The notes under the pieces are model-generated. The model made no database searches. It had not been told where the DNA came from and was given only the letters and a program-made list of their open reading frames with translations. Below are positions 18,599 to 28,547 of a stretch of 64,000 bases of DNA, piece by piece. The first letter of the stretch is position 1, and every line of letters starts with the position of its first letter. The translations under genes were made by a program, and so were the position numbers. The stretch comes from Lutimonas zeaxanthinifaciens (GTDB lineage: Bacteria > Bacteroidota > Bacteroidia > Flavobacteriales > Flavobacteriaceae): NCBI RefSeq assembly GCF_030503675.1, contig NZ_CP129964.1, forward strand, positions 2,418,001 to 2,482,000, in the 5' to 3' direction.

Positions 18599-19351
18599 AT
18601 GAAAACATTAGCCACTAAACTTTTTGTACTTCTTTTTTTACTTGGAGCGACGCCTTTGATCCTGGGTCAGCAAAAAACCTTTGATGTAGATTCCTTCGAT
18701 GAAGTCATCATCAGCCCTCATATTGAAGTTGTTTTTGAAAAGTCGGACAGAGAATCTGTAGTCATTGAAGATATTGATGTTTCTATGGATAAACTCAATG
18801 TTGAAGTTAAAGGAGGTACCCTGCACATTTATCTTGATGATGCCAAGGTATACACCAAATCTGAAAAAATAAAAAATGACGACTATAAAAGTAAACAAGC
18901 GATTTATCAGGGAACCAAGGTAACTGCCACAGTTTATTATAAGGAATTGGTTGAATTATCCCTTCGTGGTGAAGAAAAGCATCAAGTCATCAGTCCAGTG
19001 GAAACCTCCAAACTTGTTCTTAAAATCTATGGAGAAGGCGAGGTATATCTCAAGGAGGTAGATGTAAATGAATTAAACACTACGATGTATGGAGAGGCCT
19101 ATCTGGAAATAAAAGAGGGAAATGCTAATAGGCAAAAGGTTATCTCGTATGGAGAGGGTGAAGTTAATACCTTTGGAGTGCAGAATGCCACGGCCAAAGT
19201 AACTGCTTATGGCGAAGGCAAGGTCAAACTAAAGGTGTCAGACGAATTAAAAGTTACGGCATATGGAGAGGCTTCCATTCATTACAAAGGAAGTCCAATG
19301 GTAAACAGAGGACTGGTTCTTGGTGAGGCTACGATCCATCAAATCAATTAG
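18599..19351 (+). CDS. Exported DUF2807 (head GIN domain) protein
   Basis: This 250-residue protein has a signal peptide (MKTLATKLFVLLFLLGATPLILG), so it goes to the periplasm or beyond. The first half contains FDEVIISPHIEVVFEKSD, typical of the start of DUF2807 / head-GIN proteins. The second half has five YGE(G/A) motifs at regular spacing of about 20 residues, which suggests a beta-helix or stacked-strand fold with one turn per repeat. The family is common in Bacteroidota and has no known biochemical role. It lies 100 bp after the cyclase gene on the same strand; a link to that pathway is possible but unproven. Confidence 0.75.
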   Translation: MKTLATKLFVLLFLLGATPLILGQQKTFDVDSFDEVIISPHIEVVFEKSDRESVVIEDIDVSMDKLNVEVKGGTLHIYLDDAKVYTKSEKIKNDDYKSKQAIYQGTKVTATVYYKELVELSLRGEEKHQVISPVETSKLVLKIYGEGEVYLKEVDVNELNTTMYGEAYLEIKEGNANRQKVISYGEGEVNTFGVQNATAKVTAYGEGKVKLKVSDELKVTAYGEASIHYKGSPMVNRGLVLGEATIHQIN

Positions 19352-19370
19352 ACACCCTGATTTTGATTTT

Positions 19371-19593
19371 TTTATAAATCTTATCCGAGGTATTCCGATA
19401 TAAATAGAATAGTCATCTGGCTGGATGATCCAATCTGAAATTGATTCATCATAGTAAGCCAGGTCCTTCACGGAAATTTCTAAATTTAATACGGAATGTT
19501 CTTTTAGGTTTATGCCTTACTTTTTGAAAGGCCTTTATTTCTTCGACTGCTAATAAGACTTGACATCCTTTTCTTCTAAGATTAGTAGTAACT
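19371..19593 (-). pseudogene. Decayed 3' end of a GH3 beta-glucosidase gene
   Basis: Read on the minus strand, two frames together give the C-terminal fibronectin-III-like domain of GH3 beta-glucosidases. One frame reads VTTNLRRKG then EEIKAFQKVRHKPKR, matching the family's VTNTGKRAG and VKELKGFQKVxLKPGE. The other frame, after a shift, reads DLAYYDESISDWII then PDDYSIYIG, matching DLSFYDExxxxWVVEPGxFxIxVG. Stops and the frameshift rule out a working gene, and nothing of the catalytic domain is visible. It sits at the edge of the beta-glucan region, so a GH3 gene was probably once part of it. The remaining bases to 19890 hold only the inverted repeat and AraC promoter described separately. 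Confidence 0.6.
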
Positions 19594-19620
19594 AAAATGT
19601 ATTGATTTTGCGCTCAACCT

Positions 19621-19640
19621 CGATCAATTGTGATTGATCG
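19621..19640. repeat. Perfect 8-bp inverted repeat
   Basis: CGATCAAT and ATTGATCG are separated by TGTG. The arms are perfect. It lies between the GH3 remnant and the AraC gene, about 250 bp upstream of the AraC start. No run of T follows directly on either strand, so a protein-binding site is more likely than a terminator. Its role is unknown. Confidence 0.4.
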
Positions 19641-19833
19641 TATTTTATCACATCTGCATCCAAAGAATCCGACTTATGTGAATGGACATTTTTCGATTCC
19701 GGTATAGCTATGATAAATTTGAAAATACAAAAAACTCATAATAAATTACTTACTGAATTTATAAGGTTCAAAATTTATCTATAATTCTAAATTTAAAAAA
19801 ATTACGATATATTTGAGGCCTGCAAGAAACATT

Positions 19834-19863
19834 TATATTATTTTGTCAATTCTTGATCAATTC
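19834..19863 (+). promoter_or_regulatory. Candidate regulator site upstream of the AraC gene
   Basis: Two direct copies of TCAATTC (19846-19852 and 19857-19863) are 11 bp apart, one helical turn, as is usual for AraC-type sites. The stretch just before reads TATTATTTTGTCA, nearly identical to TACTATTTTGTCA upstream of the GPH transporter/GH94 genes (24951-24963). Both are candidates for binding by the AraC regulator itself. This is inference from repeats and position. Confidence 0.35.
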
Positions 19864-19890
19864 CTGACCATTGAACAATAGATATGATCC

Positions 19891-20763
19891 ATGAGGAATA
19901 GCGTACACAGAGAAATAACTCAACTGAGCCCGGAAGATAGTTTTTTAGTCTATGAGAGAGTAAAAGATGACTTTGACTTTCCCATTCATTTTCACCCCGA
20001 ATACGAACTGAATTTCATTTACAAAGGTAAAGGGGTTCGAAGGATCATTGGTGATCACACCAGTGTTATTGACGATATGGAACTCGTTCTTGTAGGGCCA
20101 AATCTCGTTCACGGCTGGGAATTGAATCAATGCACCTGTAAGGAAATTTATGAGATCACTGTTCACATTCAACAAGACCTCCTCAATGATAAAATGCTTT
20201 CAAGGCGGATTTTTAAAAGTATCAGGGATATGTTCAACAGATCCAAACATGGCATCCTGTTTTCTCAGGAAACCACCGCTGAGATCATGCCCCGTCTGAT
20301 GGTCCTCTCTAAATTACACGGCATTCAGTATTTTCTGGAATTCATTTCAATCCTGAATGATCTTGCCCTGTCAGAAGATCAATCCCTTTTGTCAACCCAA
20401 TTTTCAGAGATGAATGATTTTCAGAACAGTGAAAGGATCAAAAAAGTTTATGAATACATTCAGGAAAATTATCATCGAAAAATTGGACTGAATGAGATTT
20501 CACAGCTGGTAAATATGAGTCCCGTCTCTTTTAACAGGTTCATTAAAAAAAGGACAGGTAAAACTTTTATAAACTATGTGAACGATACGAGAATCAGCTA
20601 TGCCAGCCGTTGGCTTATAGAATCAGAAAAAAGTATAGGGGAAATCAGTTTCCAGTGCGGTTTTAACAATATTGCCAATTTTAATAGAATCTTTAAGAAG
20701 TCCAAAGACTGTACTCCGAGTGAATTTAGAAAGGAATTCGTAGGTATGCAAAGAGTTTTATAA
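19891..20763 (+). CDS. AraC-family transcriptional regulator with cupin sensor domain
   Basis: This 290-residue cytoplasmic regulator has an N-terminal cupin-like sugar-sensing domain (FPIHFHPEYELNFIYKGKGVR with the typical His pair, then LVGPNLVHGW) and a C-terminal double helix-turn-helix (about 185-285: IGLNEISQLVNMSPVSFNRFIKKRTG and IGEISFQCGFNNIANFNRIFKK). Layout and length are normal for the family. It is convergent with the GH94/GPH transporter unit, shares a terminator with it, and has an upstream motif also present before that unit. It probably controls the GH94/transporter genes in response to a glucose-containing sugar. Confidence 0.85.
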   Translation: MRNSVHREITQLSPEDSFLVYERVKDDFDFPIHFHPEYELNFIYKGKGVRRIIGDHTSVIDDMELVLVGPNLVHGWELNQCTCKEIYEITVHIQQDLLNDKMLSRRIFKSIRDMFNRSKHGILFSQETTAEIMPRLMVLSKLHGIQYFLEFISILNDLALSEDQSLLSTQFSEMNDFQNSERIKKVYEYIQENYHRKIGLNEISQLVNMSPVSFNRFIKKRTGKTFINYVNDTRISYASRWLIESEKSIGEISFQCGFNNIANFNRIFKKSKDCTPSEFRKEFVGMQRVL

Positions 20764-20765
20764 GA

Positions 20766-20797
20766 AAACTCCCAGTGGCCAGGACCATTGGGAGTTT
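20766..20797. terminator. Bidirectional terminator between AraC and GH94 genes
   Basis: AAACTCCCA (20766-20774) pairs with TGGGAGTTT (20789-20797), with an inner TGG/CCA pairing that lengthens the stem. The gene pair is convergent and only 57 bp apart, so the hairpin probably ends transcripts from both sides. Confidence 0.8.
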
Positions 20798-20820
20798 CTT
20801 TCAGTAAAAACAAAAGCCCT

Positions 20821-23256
20821 TTATCCCATTATTATTTCGACTTTATGGTTCTTACCTTTCTCAAGTAGTGGAATTATAGTTGAGTTTAACTTTTCTCCAT
20901 TAACAAGAATTTCTTTTACTCCTTTACTTACGTGATCAGGATTCTTAATTTCTAAATTATAAGTGGCTCCACGGAATTTTCTTTGCATTTTGAAGCCGTC
21001 CCACTTTTTAGGTATACAAGGATCTACTATCAAACCGTCATAATCAGGTCTGACTCCGAGAATATACTGTGTGATTGCATAAAAGTTCCAGGAAGCAGTC
21101 CCTGACAACCATGAATTTTTGGCCTCACCGGGTTTAAAGGCTTCTTTTCCAGCAATCATCTGACAGTACACATAAGGTTCAACCTTGTGCAATTCAGAAA
21201 TATCCTCCAAAAAAGCCGGTGCAATTTTCTTATAGTAATCATAGGCATTGTCTCCACGGCCAATCATCGTTTCTCCAATCATGATCCATGGGTTGTTATG
21301 GCAAAAGATTCCTCCATTTTCCTTATATCCGGCGGGATAAGTGGAAATTTCTCCGTATTCAATATGATATTTAGTAAAGGCAGGGTAGTTCAGTACGACT
21401 CCATATTCACAGTCCAGATGTTCTTTGACCGAATCCAATGCTTTGGTTACCATACCCTCATCCTTTCCGATCTCCGCCATGGTGCACCAGCCCTGAGATT
21501 CGACAAAGATCTTTCCTTCCTCGTTTTCATTGGTTCCAATCTTTTTACCATAATAATCATATGCTCTAAGGTACCAGTCACCATCCCAACCATGTTCCTT
21601 AACTGCTTTTATCATGTCATTTACATGCCCTTCGGCTTTATCCGCCTCTTCATTTTTTCCAATATACCTGCACAATTCAACATATTCTTTACCATAGACA
21701 ACAAATAGTCCTGCAATCATCAATGACTCTGCCGTATCTCCTTTCTTATTTCCCGTGGTTTGAAATGATTCGTTAGGGTCACTTGAAAAACAATTCAGGT
21801 TCAGGCAATCATTCCAATCTGCTCTCCCGATCAACGGCAGTTTATGAGGACCTAAATTATTGACCACATGATAAAATGAGGCAGTCAAATGATCAAAATG
21901 GGGTTTGGCCCTTGAAGCATCATTATCAAACGGAACCATCTCATCCAACAGAGTAAAATCCCCTGTTTCTTTGATATAAGCCGTCGTGGAAAGGATCAAC
22001 CATAGTGGATCATCGTTAAAGTCACCTCCGATCGCGGAATTTCCTTTTTTTGTCAGGGGTTGATACTGATGATAACATGAACCATCCTCAAACTGAGTAG
22101 AGGCAATGTCAAATATTCTTTCGCGGGCTCTTTCCGGTATCTGGTGTACAAATCCGATCAGGTCCTGATTAGAATCCCTGAATCCCATTCCACGCCCTAT
22201 TCCAGATTCAAAAAATGAAGCCGAACGTGACATGTTAAAGGTCACCATACACTGGTACTGGTTCCAAATGTTCACCATTCTATCCAGCCTGTCATCCCCT
22301 GACTCGATCGAAATGGTATTTAACAGATCATCCCAATAGGATCGAAGTTCATCATAAGCCTTATCCACTTTGGCAACCGTATCGAATTCTTTGATCATTT
22401 CCTTCGCTGGCTCCTTGTTGATTACAGACTTGGATTCCCATTTATCTTCTTCAGAAACCTCTACATAACCCAACATAAAGACAAAATCTCTTTGTTCACC
22501 AGGTTGTAATTCAATTTCCAGGTAATGCGAAGCTATCGGAGACCAGCCATGAGCAACAGAATTTCCTGGAGCTCCTTCTTTAACGGCATCAGGATCATCA
22601 AACCCGTTGTAAAGTCCTACAAAGGTCTCTCGATCTGTATCAAATCCCTGAATTTCATTATTGACAGAATAAAAAGCGTAATGATTTCTCCTTTCTTTAA
22701 ACTCTGTCTTATGGTAAATCACACTATCTTCGATTTCAACCTCGCCGGTATTGAAATTTCGCTGAAAATTAGTCATGTCATCTTCCGCATTCCACAGGCA
22801 CCATTCTATAAAGGAAAACAGTTTTAATTTTTTTACTTCCGGGCTTTCATTTTTGATACTGAACTTTTGAATTTCGCCCCAAAATCCAAGAGGAATGAAT
22901 TGCAGAACCTCAGCCGTTACCCCATTTTTACTCCCTTTAAACTTGGTATAGCTCATACCGTGTCGGCACTCGTAATGATCCAGCTCCGTTTTTACGGGCT
23001 TCCAGCCCGGTGACCAAACAGTGTCTCCGTCCTTGATATAAAAATACTTTCCTCCATCATCAACAGGAACATTGTTGTATCTGTATCTTGTCAATCTCCT
23101 GAATTTTGCATCCTTGTAAAAGGTATAACCTCCACCTGTATTTGAAGTCAGTGAGAAAAAATCTTCATTACCAAGGTAATTAATCCAAGGATAGGGAGTC
23201 TTGGGATTGGTGATCACATATTCCCTGTTCGCATCGTCAAAATGACCGTATTTCAT
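20821..23256 (-). CDS. GH94 cellobiose phosphorylase-like enzyme
   Basis: This 811-residue cytoplasmic enzyme splits a beta-linked disaccharide with phosphate to give alpha-glucose-1-phosphate and glucose. The start [18 protein letters not shown] and the stretch [16 protein letters not shown] are very close to what I recall of Cellulomonas gilvus cellobiose phosphorylase. The region [11 protein letters not shown] holds D480 and D483; one is the general acid by family analogy. The length is the family's normal one. It follows the GPH transporter by 22 bp, so disaccharide import and phosphorolysis are coupled. Cellobiose (beta-1,4) is the best guess, pointing to mixed-linkage glucan or cello-oligosaccharides; laminaribiose cannot be excluded. 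Confidence 0.85.
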   Translation of the reverse strand: MKYGHFDDANREYVITNPKTPYPWINYLGNEDFFSLTSNTGGGYTFYKDAKFRRLTRYRYNNVPVDDGGKYFYIKDGDTVWSPGWKPVKTELDHYECRHGMSYTKFKGSKNGVTAEVLQFIPLGFWGEIQKFSIKNESPEVKKLKLFSFIEWCLWNAEDDMTNFQRNFNTGEVEIEDSVIYHKTEFKERRNHYAFYSVNNEIQGFDTDRETFVGLYNGFDDPDAVKEGAPGNSVAHGWSPIASHYLEIELQPGEQRDFVFMLGYVEVSEEDKWESKSVINKEPAKEMIKEFDTVAKVDKAYDELRSYWDDLLNTISIESGDDRLDRMVNIWNQYQCMVTFNMSRSASFFESGIGRGMGFRDSNQDLIGFVHQIPERARERIFDIASTQFEDGSCYHQYQPLTKKGNSAIGGDFNDDPLWLILSTTAYIKETGDFTLLDEMVPFDNDASRAKPHFDHLTASFYHVVNNLGPHKLPLIGRADWNDCLNLNCFSSDPNESFQTTGNKKGDTAESLMIAGLFVVYGKEYVELCRYIGKNEEADKAEGHVNDMIKAVKEHGWDGDWYLRAYDYYGKKIGTNENEEGKIFVESQGWCTMAEIGKDEGMVTKALDSVKEHLDCEYGVVLNYPAFTKYHIEYGEISTYPAGYKENGGIFCHNNPWIMIGETMIGRGDNAYDYYKKIAPAFLEDISELHKVEPYVYCQMIAGKEAFKPGEAKNSWLSGTASWNFYAITQYILGVRPDYDGLIVDPCIPKKWDGFKMQRKFRGATYNLEIKNPDHVSKGVKEILVNGEKLNSTIIPLLEKGKNHKVEIIMG

Positions 23257-23278
23257 CGTGTAACTATTTATTGTATTT

Positions 23279-24892
23279 CTAAATGTGACTTTCCTGAAGT
23301 CTTCGATTATTTAATTCTGTGGTTACCTCATCAATTTTCTTTTGGTTTAATGGGTAAATCAACATAAACGCTGCTGCTATAACTGTAATCACGGCAGGAA
23401 TCCAGCTCATTAACATAATTATCCCGGGAATTGCTCCTTCAATTGAGCTTGCATTTTGCCCGTCATAAGCAAATGCTCCAAGAACAAATCCTATGATCGC
23501 ACCTGCTATTCCCCCACCAAATTTTGTAGCAAAAGATCCCGCTGAATATATGAGCCCTGTTGCTCTTCGTCCATTCTTAAACTCTGAATAATCGGCAGCA
23601 TCCCCCAGCATCACAAAAAACAGGGTTGGGAAGATGGCTGAGGCAAACTCGGAGATCACTCCTATAGCAAACACAGCTTCAACATCCGTAGGCCCGAGGA
23701 AAAAGAACAAGGAATTTACACCCCCTGAAAAAAGCAAGGCTCCTATGAAAAGGTTTCTTTTACCAAACCTTTTGCCTAATGGTGCAGTCGCCATGGCACC
23801 TGCAACGGAAGCCAGCATAAGTGCCACAAGAAATGAGGCTGCCAGTAACTGGTTGTTCAAATAATGGGTAAAATAAATGATTACGATACCTTGTTTGATC
23901 GAATTATACACGTTGAACAACAAACCAATTACAAGCAGAACCAACCATGGCTTATTGGTTACCAGGTCTTTCAAATCTCTTTTTAGATTGTTCTTTTGAG
24001 ATTTTGGGGGTTGAATTCTTTCTTTGGTCGTATAAAAAGTGATAAACATAAATAGGCTTAAAAAGAAAGCCATGATGTACATTGAATTGCTATAGCCTCT
24101 TTTTTGATCGATAAGTGAAATGCTATCCTCAACAATATTCGATTCACCGGTTACGATAAATGTATATTCTTTTTCAGCTTCCATTTCGAAGCTTTTAGCA
24201 TGTGTTGGCTCACTATCTTTGGCCTTCATTTCAGGGCTTTCCCATACAAAATCGGCAATACCGTTTTCAGTTTTAATATTTACACTGGCTACATCTGATG
24301 GCGCCGACACCGTTACCTTAAATTTCTCTTCCTCCAACTGATCAATCGCAATTTCAGGATTTACATTACCAAAGTAGGCTACCAAAAACAGCAAGGCACC
24401 CTGCACCAGCATCCCGCCTCCAAACGCACCCACCATTCGGTAGGAACCAAGGCTTGTTCGCTCCTTATCATCTCCCGTCATAACCGCCATTAAGGCACCG
24501 TATGGAATATTATTTGCCGTATAAATTAAAGTGAAAAATATATAGGTGATATATGCATATACTATTTTACCAGAATCTCCCAATTCAGGAGAAGTAAACA
24601 ACAAGGAAAGTATGACACCCAAAGGAACAGCCGTCCATAAAATCCATGGTCTGAATTTACCGTATTTTGATTTGGTCCGGTCACCAATTACTCCCATTAA
24701 AACATCGCTGATACCATCACTAAAGCGAGCCACCAACATTAATACCCCTACCGTAACAGGGCTAAGACCAAATACGTCCGTGTAAAAAATAAATAGAAAA
24801 GTAGCTACTCCCCTCCAGGCTATATTCGCTGCACCATCACCCAGGGCATAACCGAGCTTTTCCCTGATGGATAACTTATTAGATTCTGACAT
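23279..24892 (-). CDS. GPH-family MFS sugar transporter with a periplasmic insert
   Basis: This 537-residue inner-membrane symporter belongs to the glycoside-pentoside-hexuronide family: N-terminal [14 protein letters not shown], then [27 protein letters not shown], the hallmark loop. Family members usually have about 450-480 residues. The extra length is a soluble stretch of about 90 residues (about 178-266) between helices 5 and 6, on the periplasmic side by family topology. It has beta-strand and acidic character ([31 protein letters not shown]) like an Ig-type fold. It is co-transcribed with the GH94 gene and most likely imports cellobiose or a similar beta-glucoside. Confidence 0.85.
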   Translation of the reverse strand: MSESNKLSIREKLGYALGDGAANIAWRGVATFLFIFYTDVFGLSPVTVGVLMLVARFSDGISDVLMGVIGDRTKSKYGKFRPWILWTAVPLGVILSLLFTSPELGDSGKIVYAYITYIFFTLIYTANNIPYGALMAVMTGDDKERTSLGSYRMVGAFGGGMLVQGALLFLVAYFGNVNPEIAIDQLEEEKFKVTVSAPSDVASVNIKTENGIADFVWESPEMKAKDSEPTHAKSFEMEAEKEYTFIVTGESNIVEDSISLIDQKRGYSNSMYIMAFFLSLFMFITFYTTKERIQPPKSQKNNLKRDLKDLVTNKPWLVLLVIGLLFNVYNSIKQGIVIIYFTHYLNNQLLAASFLVALMLASVAGAMATAPLGKRFGKRNLFIGALLFSGGVNSLFFFLGPTDVEAVFAIGVISEFASAIFPTLFFVMLGDAADYSEFKNGRRATGLIYSAGSFATKFGGGIAGAIIGFVLGAFAYDGQNASSIEGAIPGIIMLMSWIPAVITVIAAAFMLIYPLNQKKIDEVTTELNNRRLQESHI

Positions 24893-24918
24893 GTTAATGG
24901 GTCTTAATATTTGCGTTT

Positions 24919-24963
24919 CAAAATTACATATCTCCTGACAAATCTATTGATACTATTTTGTCA
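24919..24963 (-). promoter_or_regulatory. Promoter and inverted repeat of the GPH transporter/GH94 unit
   Basis: On the minus strand, TAATTTTG (24926-24919) fits the Bacteroidota -7 box TAnnTTTG. Upstream of it is TGACAAA-N14-TTTGTCA (24936-24963), a perfect 7-bp inverted repeat where an activator would bind. Part of the element recurs before the AraC gene. The binding protein is inferred. Confidence 0.45.
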
Positions 24964-25001
24964 TTAACGGATGCTTTTATTGAAAAATTAAAGATTTTGA
25001 A

Positions 25002-25913
25002 TTATTCCTTGAAGGATTCGACCTCTTTTCTCGAAGGTATTGAACTTTGAGCTCCTAATCGGGCCACACTCATGGCAGCAGCCTGATTTGAAAAGCGTAT
25101 AGCTTCTCTCCAGCTTCTTCCTTCTGACAAAGCCACAGCAAGTGCGCCATTGAAAGTGTCCCCCGCTGCAGTAGTATCAACCACATCTGTCTTGAAGGCT
25201 GGAATAAGGAACTCTTCATCGGCGTTTTTAAAAAAAGCCCCCCTTTCTCCAAGGGTAATAATAACACTCTTAACCCCCTTGTCCAGAAAAATCTGTGCCG
25301 CTGATGATGCTGATTCTGTATCTGATACTTTTTTGCCTAAAAGTAGTTCTGTTTCAGATTCATTTGGTGTAATTACATCAATGAAGTTATACAAATCATC
25401 ATTAAGTTCAGCAGCGGGTGCAGGATTCAGTATAACTCTTTTATTCAACTCCTGAGATTTTCTTATTGCGTAATCGATCGTTTCAAGAGGAACCTCCAAT
25501 TGAACCAAAACGATATCGACCATTTCCATAACCGGTATGATTCGCTCTACATCTTTTTTGGAAAGCATGTTGTTCGCCCCCGGTGCTACCACAATTGAAT
25601 TTTCCCCTTTTTCGTTTATGATTATTGAAGCTACTCCGGTGGGATGATCTCTGTCCATGGAGATATATAGTGTATCAATACCCTCATTTTTATAATCCTG
25701 AATGGCTTTTCGTCCAAAATCATCCTGACCCAGGCAAGCAAGAAAGATAACCTCTGCTCCCAAACGCTTCGCTGCAACCGCCTGATTTGCACCCTTGCCT
25801 CCGGCAAACGTATTAAATACACCTCCAATAACTGTTTCTCCAGGTACCGGAAACTGAGAAGTTTTGATAACCAGATCTGTATTGGAACTTCCAATTACAA
25901 GTATTTTCTTCAT
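25002..25913 (-). CDS. rbsK: Ribokinase (PfkB family)
   Basis: This 303-residue cytoplasmic kinase is of normal ribokinase length. It shows the N-terminal VIGSSNTDLVIK, the sugar-binding GGKGANQAVAAKRLGAEV, NPAPAAEL, TPNESE and the C-terminal active-site motif DTTAAGDTFNGALA with the catalytic Asp. The reaction is probably ribose plus ATP to ribose-5-phosphate. It is the last gene of a three-gene set with a GRP-type transporter (6 bp upstream) and an MFS sugar porter. Its place inside a beta-glucan region is odd; a related sugar is possible, since PfkB kinases vary in substrate. Confidence 0.85.
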   Translation of the reverse strand: MKKILVIGSSNTDLVIKTSQFPVPGETVIGGVFNTFAGGKGANQAVAAKRLGAEVIFLACLGQDDFGRKAIQDYKNEGIDTLYISMDRDHPTGVASIIINEKGENSIVVAPGANNMLSKKDVERIIPVMEMVDIVLVQLEVPLETIDYAIRKSQELNKRVILNPAPAAELNDDLYNFIDVITPNESETELLLGKKVSDTESASSAAQIFLDKGVKSVIITLGERGAFFKNADEEFLIPAFKTDVVDTTAAGDTFNGALAVALSEGRSWREAIRFSNQAAAMSVARLGAQSSIPSRKEVESFKE

Positions 25914-25919
25914 AATAAC

Positions 25920-26924
25920 TTATTTTAACCTGGCATAGATTATCGCGACTAGGCCCACAATGAAAAATACGAACATCCAATTGATCATTCTTTGTGTTTT
26001 TCCATCTGCATTCTTAAATTCCTTCCAGACAAAAACTCCCCAGATTGCCGCTACCATGGTTGCACCCTGGCCCAAGCCATAAGAGATTGCAAACCCTGCC
26101 TGTTCTGAGGCTATAAGACTAAAGGACATTCCAATAGCCCAAATAATACCGCCAAGCCAGCCTATACTGTGTAACTTTAAATTCCCATTCAAAAAATACT
26201 CTTTGTACTTAACCGGCTTTCCTGAAAACGGTTTAGCCATTACGTATGAATTCCAAAGAAAATTGGAAATATAAATCCCAAGGGCAAATACGAAAAACGC
26301 TCCGTAAGCGGTAAACTTACCCCTTTCGGGGCTTAAATTATCGGTTACCATTGAATCCGCGACAAATCTAAAAAAGAATCCCATCAAAACACCGGCTGAA
26401 AGAGATAGAACTATTCCCTTTCGAGAAATCTTACTATCGCCTTTAGAGATATTTTTATAAGCTTTAGCATCCATTAATATGGCAACAACTACCATAAAAA
26501 CACCTGCAAACAGAAACAATGGGTCTCCTACGGGGTACTTAATATAATTCACAATAACACCAATAACCAGAGCCAGACCAATTCCTATTGGAAAAGCCAC
26601 TGCCATTCCGGCGATATCGATAGCCGCAACCAGTAAAATGTTGGCAATATTAAAAATGACTCCTCCTATAAAAGCAGACACGAAAGAGGAGAAATCGGCC
26701 TGAAGAAGATCATCTACAAAAGGACGTCCGTCTTCTCCCATGCTTCCCATTGTCAAACCTAAAACCAGTGAACACAACAGAATCCCTATAACGTAATCCC
26801 AGTAAAAGAGTTGAAACGGCCAGGATTTTGATGCAAGCTTCTGTGTATTTGCCCAAGAACCCCAGCACAGCATTGTTATGATAAGCAATACTACCGCCGT
26901 AGTGAACGATTCTATAATGACCAT
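25920..26924 (-). CDS. GRP/RbsU-like sugar transporter (DMT superfamily)
   Basis: This 334-residue protein has about ten hydrophobic helices and the features of the glucose/ribose porter family: an N-terminal TMLCWGSWANTQKLA, DYVIGILL, a FPIGIGLALVIGVIVNY helix and GLGQGATMVAAIWGVFVWKEF near the end. It should be an inner-membrane secondary transporter. It precedes the ribokinase by 6 bp, so ribose or a similar monosaccharide is the likely substrate. Confidence 0.8.
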   Translation of the reverse strand: MVIIESFTTAVVLLIITMLCWGSWANTQKLASKSWPFQLFYWDYVIGILLCSLVLGLTMGSMGEDGRPFVDDLLQADFSSFVSAFIGGVIFNIANILLVAAIDIAGMAVAFPIGIGLALVIGVIVNYIKYPVGDPLFLFAGVFMVVVAILMDAKAYKNISKGDSKISRKGIVLSLSAGVLMGFFFRFVADSMVTDNLSPERGKFTAYGAFFVFALGIYISNFLWNSYVMAKPFSGKPVKYKEYFLNGNLKLHSIGWLGGIIWAIGMSFSLIASEQAGFAISYGLGQGATMVAAIWGVFVWKEFKNADGKTQRMINWMFVFFIVGLVAIIYARLK

Positions 26925-26969
26925 AGAATAACCTTTATTAAGAATTAAGCTCGTATAAAATACGCTCTT

Positions 26970-28427
26970 TTAGCTTTTACCCTTATTAAATATGGCTTCC
27001 ATTTCTTCCAGGGTCTTACCTTTTGTTTCGGGAATCCATTTCCATGTAAAGAATATAATGAATATGATAAAGGCTGAAAATATAAAGTAGGGCAAGGAAT
27101 TATTCCAGGTACCACCATCCATAATAAGCTTATTGGCATCACTCTCAACCACAATAGGGAAGGTCTGAGAAACGAAGTAATTTGCCAGCCATTGAGCGGC
27201 CACGGCGATAGCCATTGCCGTACTTCTTATACTGTTTGGGAAAATTTCAGATAACAATACCCAAACAATCGGTCCCATGGACATGGCAAAAGAACCTATA
27301 AACAACAATATACCCACCAGGCAAATAATACCTTCCGCACTGGATATGGTAGGTAAACCGGCTGAATTAACTTGTGAATAATCACTCATATAAAGCGTGA
27401 AGCCCATAATTAAAAAGCCCACTAGCATTCCAACCCCACCAATGATCAAAAGTGGTTTTCTTCCAAGTTTATCCACTGTGAACATTGCGATGAACGTAAA
27501 CAGTAAGTTCACTGTTGCCAGAAGAATTTGCTGCAATAAGATATCTTCCTTTCCAAAACCAAGAGCCTGTTCAAAAATATCAGCTCCGTAATAAAGTACC
27601 GCATTAATACCTGTAAACTGTTGTAATATGGATAGAACTGTCCCGATAATTACAATAGGGAACAATGATTTTTTGAAAATTGAAACTTTTTCAACTGATC
27701 CTTCTTTATCAATCGATTCCTTTATCTCAATAAATTCTCTATCTGCAGTTTCCTGTCCATGAATAGCTACCAAAACATTTTTGGCCTCTTCTTCCTTACC
27801 TTTAATCATTAACCACCTTGGACTTTTAGGAACCATAAAAAGTAAGAACAGAAATGCCAGAGCCGGAACAAGTTCTGACCAGAACATATACCTCCATCCG
27901 TAATCAATATTTTGTTGTTCTGATAATCCGTTCCCTATGAAATAGGTTACAAGGAATACAACGAAAAATCCAATCACTACTGCCATCTGATAATAAGTCA
28001 CCAGCGTTCCCCTGTTTTCGGCAGGTGATATTTCCGCAATGTACATCGGCGCATTCATAGAAGCCATCCCTATTGCGATACCTCCAAGGATCCTAAAGAA
28101 GACCATTAACGTCATTGATTCAGGCAACATTTCAGGCAAACCCGAACCCCATGCCGAAATTGCAAAAAATATAGCGGCTATAATCAACGACTTTTTTCTT
28201 CCGATTGCTTTACTGATTATTCCTGCTGATGCAGCTCCTAACAAAGCTCCCAACAAAGCGCTACTTACAATAAATCCCTTCAACCAGCCCGTTAATTCAA
28301 AATATTTAGAAAAATAAAATTGAGTTCCATTAATTACTCCTGTATCATAACCAAAAAGCAATCCCCCGAGGGTAATTACAATGGTTACAAAATAAATATT
28401 GATTCTTTTTGTGCTAGTTTGTCCCAT
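26970..28427 (-). CDS. MFS sugar porter (SP/XylE-like)
   Basis: This 485-residue inner-membrane transporter has twelve predicted helices and classic sugar-porter signatures: GGLLFGYDTGVINGTQ in helix 1, KAIGRKKS after helix 2, VPKSPRWLMIKG after helix 6, QQFTGINAVLYY in helix 7, DKLGRKP and the end PETKGKTLEEME. It likely carries glucose, xylose or ribose with protons. It is first in the unit that continues with the GRP transporter and ribokinase (45 bp later). TATCTTGC lies about 40 bp before its start as a weak -7 candidate. Confidence 0.9.
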   Translation of the reverse strand: MGQTSTKRINIYFVTIVITLGGLLFGYDTGVINGTQFYFSKYFELTGWLKGFIVSSALLGALLGAASAGIISKAIGRKKSLIIAAIFFAISAWGSGLPEMLPESMTLMVFFRILGGIAIGMASMNAPMYIAEISPAENRGTLVTYYQMAVVIGFFVVFLVTYFIGNGLSEQQNIDYGWRYMFWSELVPALAFLFLLFMVPKSPRWLMIKGKEEEAKNVLVAIHGQETADREFIEIKESIDKEGSVEKVSIFKKSLFPIVIIGTVLSILQQFTGINAVLYYGADIFEQALGFGKEDILLQQILLATVNLLFTFIAMFTVDKLGRKPLLIIGGVGMLVGFLIMGFTLYMSDYSQVNSAGLPTISSAEGIICLVGILLFIGSFAMSMGPIVWVLLSEIFPNSIRSTAMAIAVAAQWLANYFVSQTFPIVVESDANKLIMDGGTWNNSLPYFIFSAFIIFIIFFTWKWIPETKGKTLEEMEAIFNKGKS

Positions 28428-28547
28428 AATTTTGAAGTGATTTTAAAAAATTTGCTCAGCAAGATAGAAGTTATTTTTGATTAATAATAGTACTTGATAA
28501 GTTTTTGAAGTTTCTTTGGTGCATCTATTCATGAGCTTTCCGACTTC

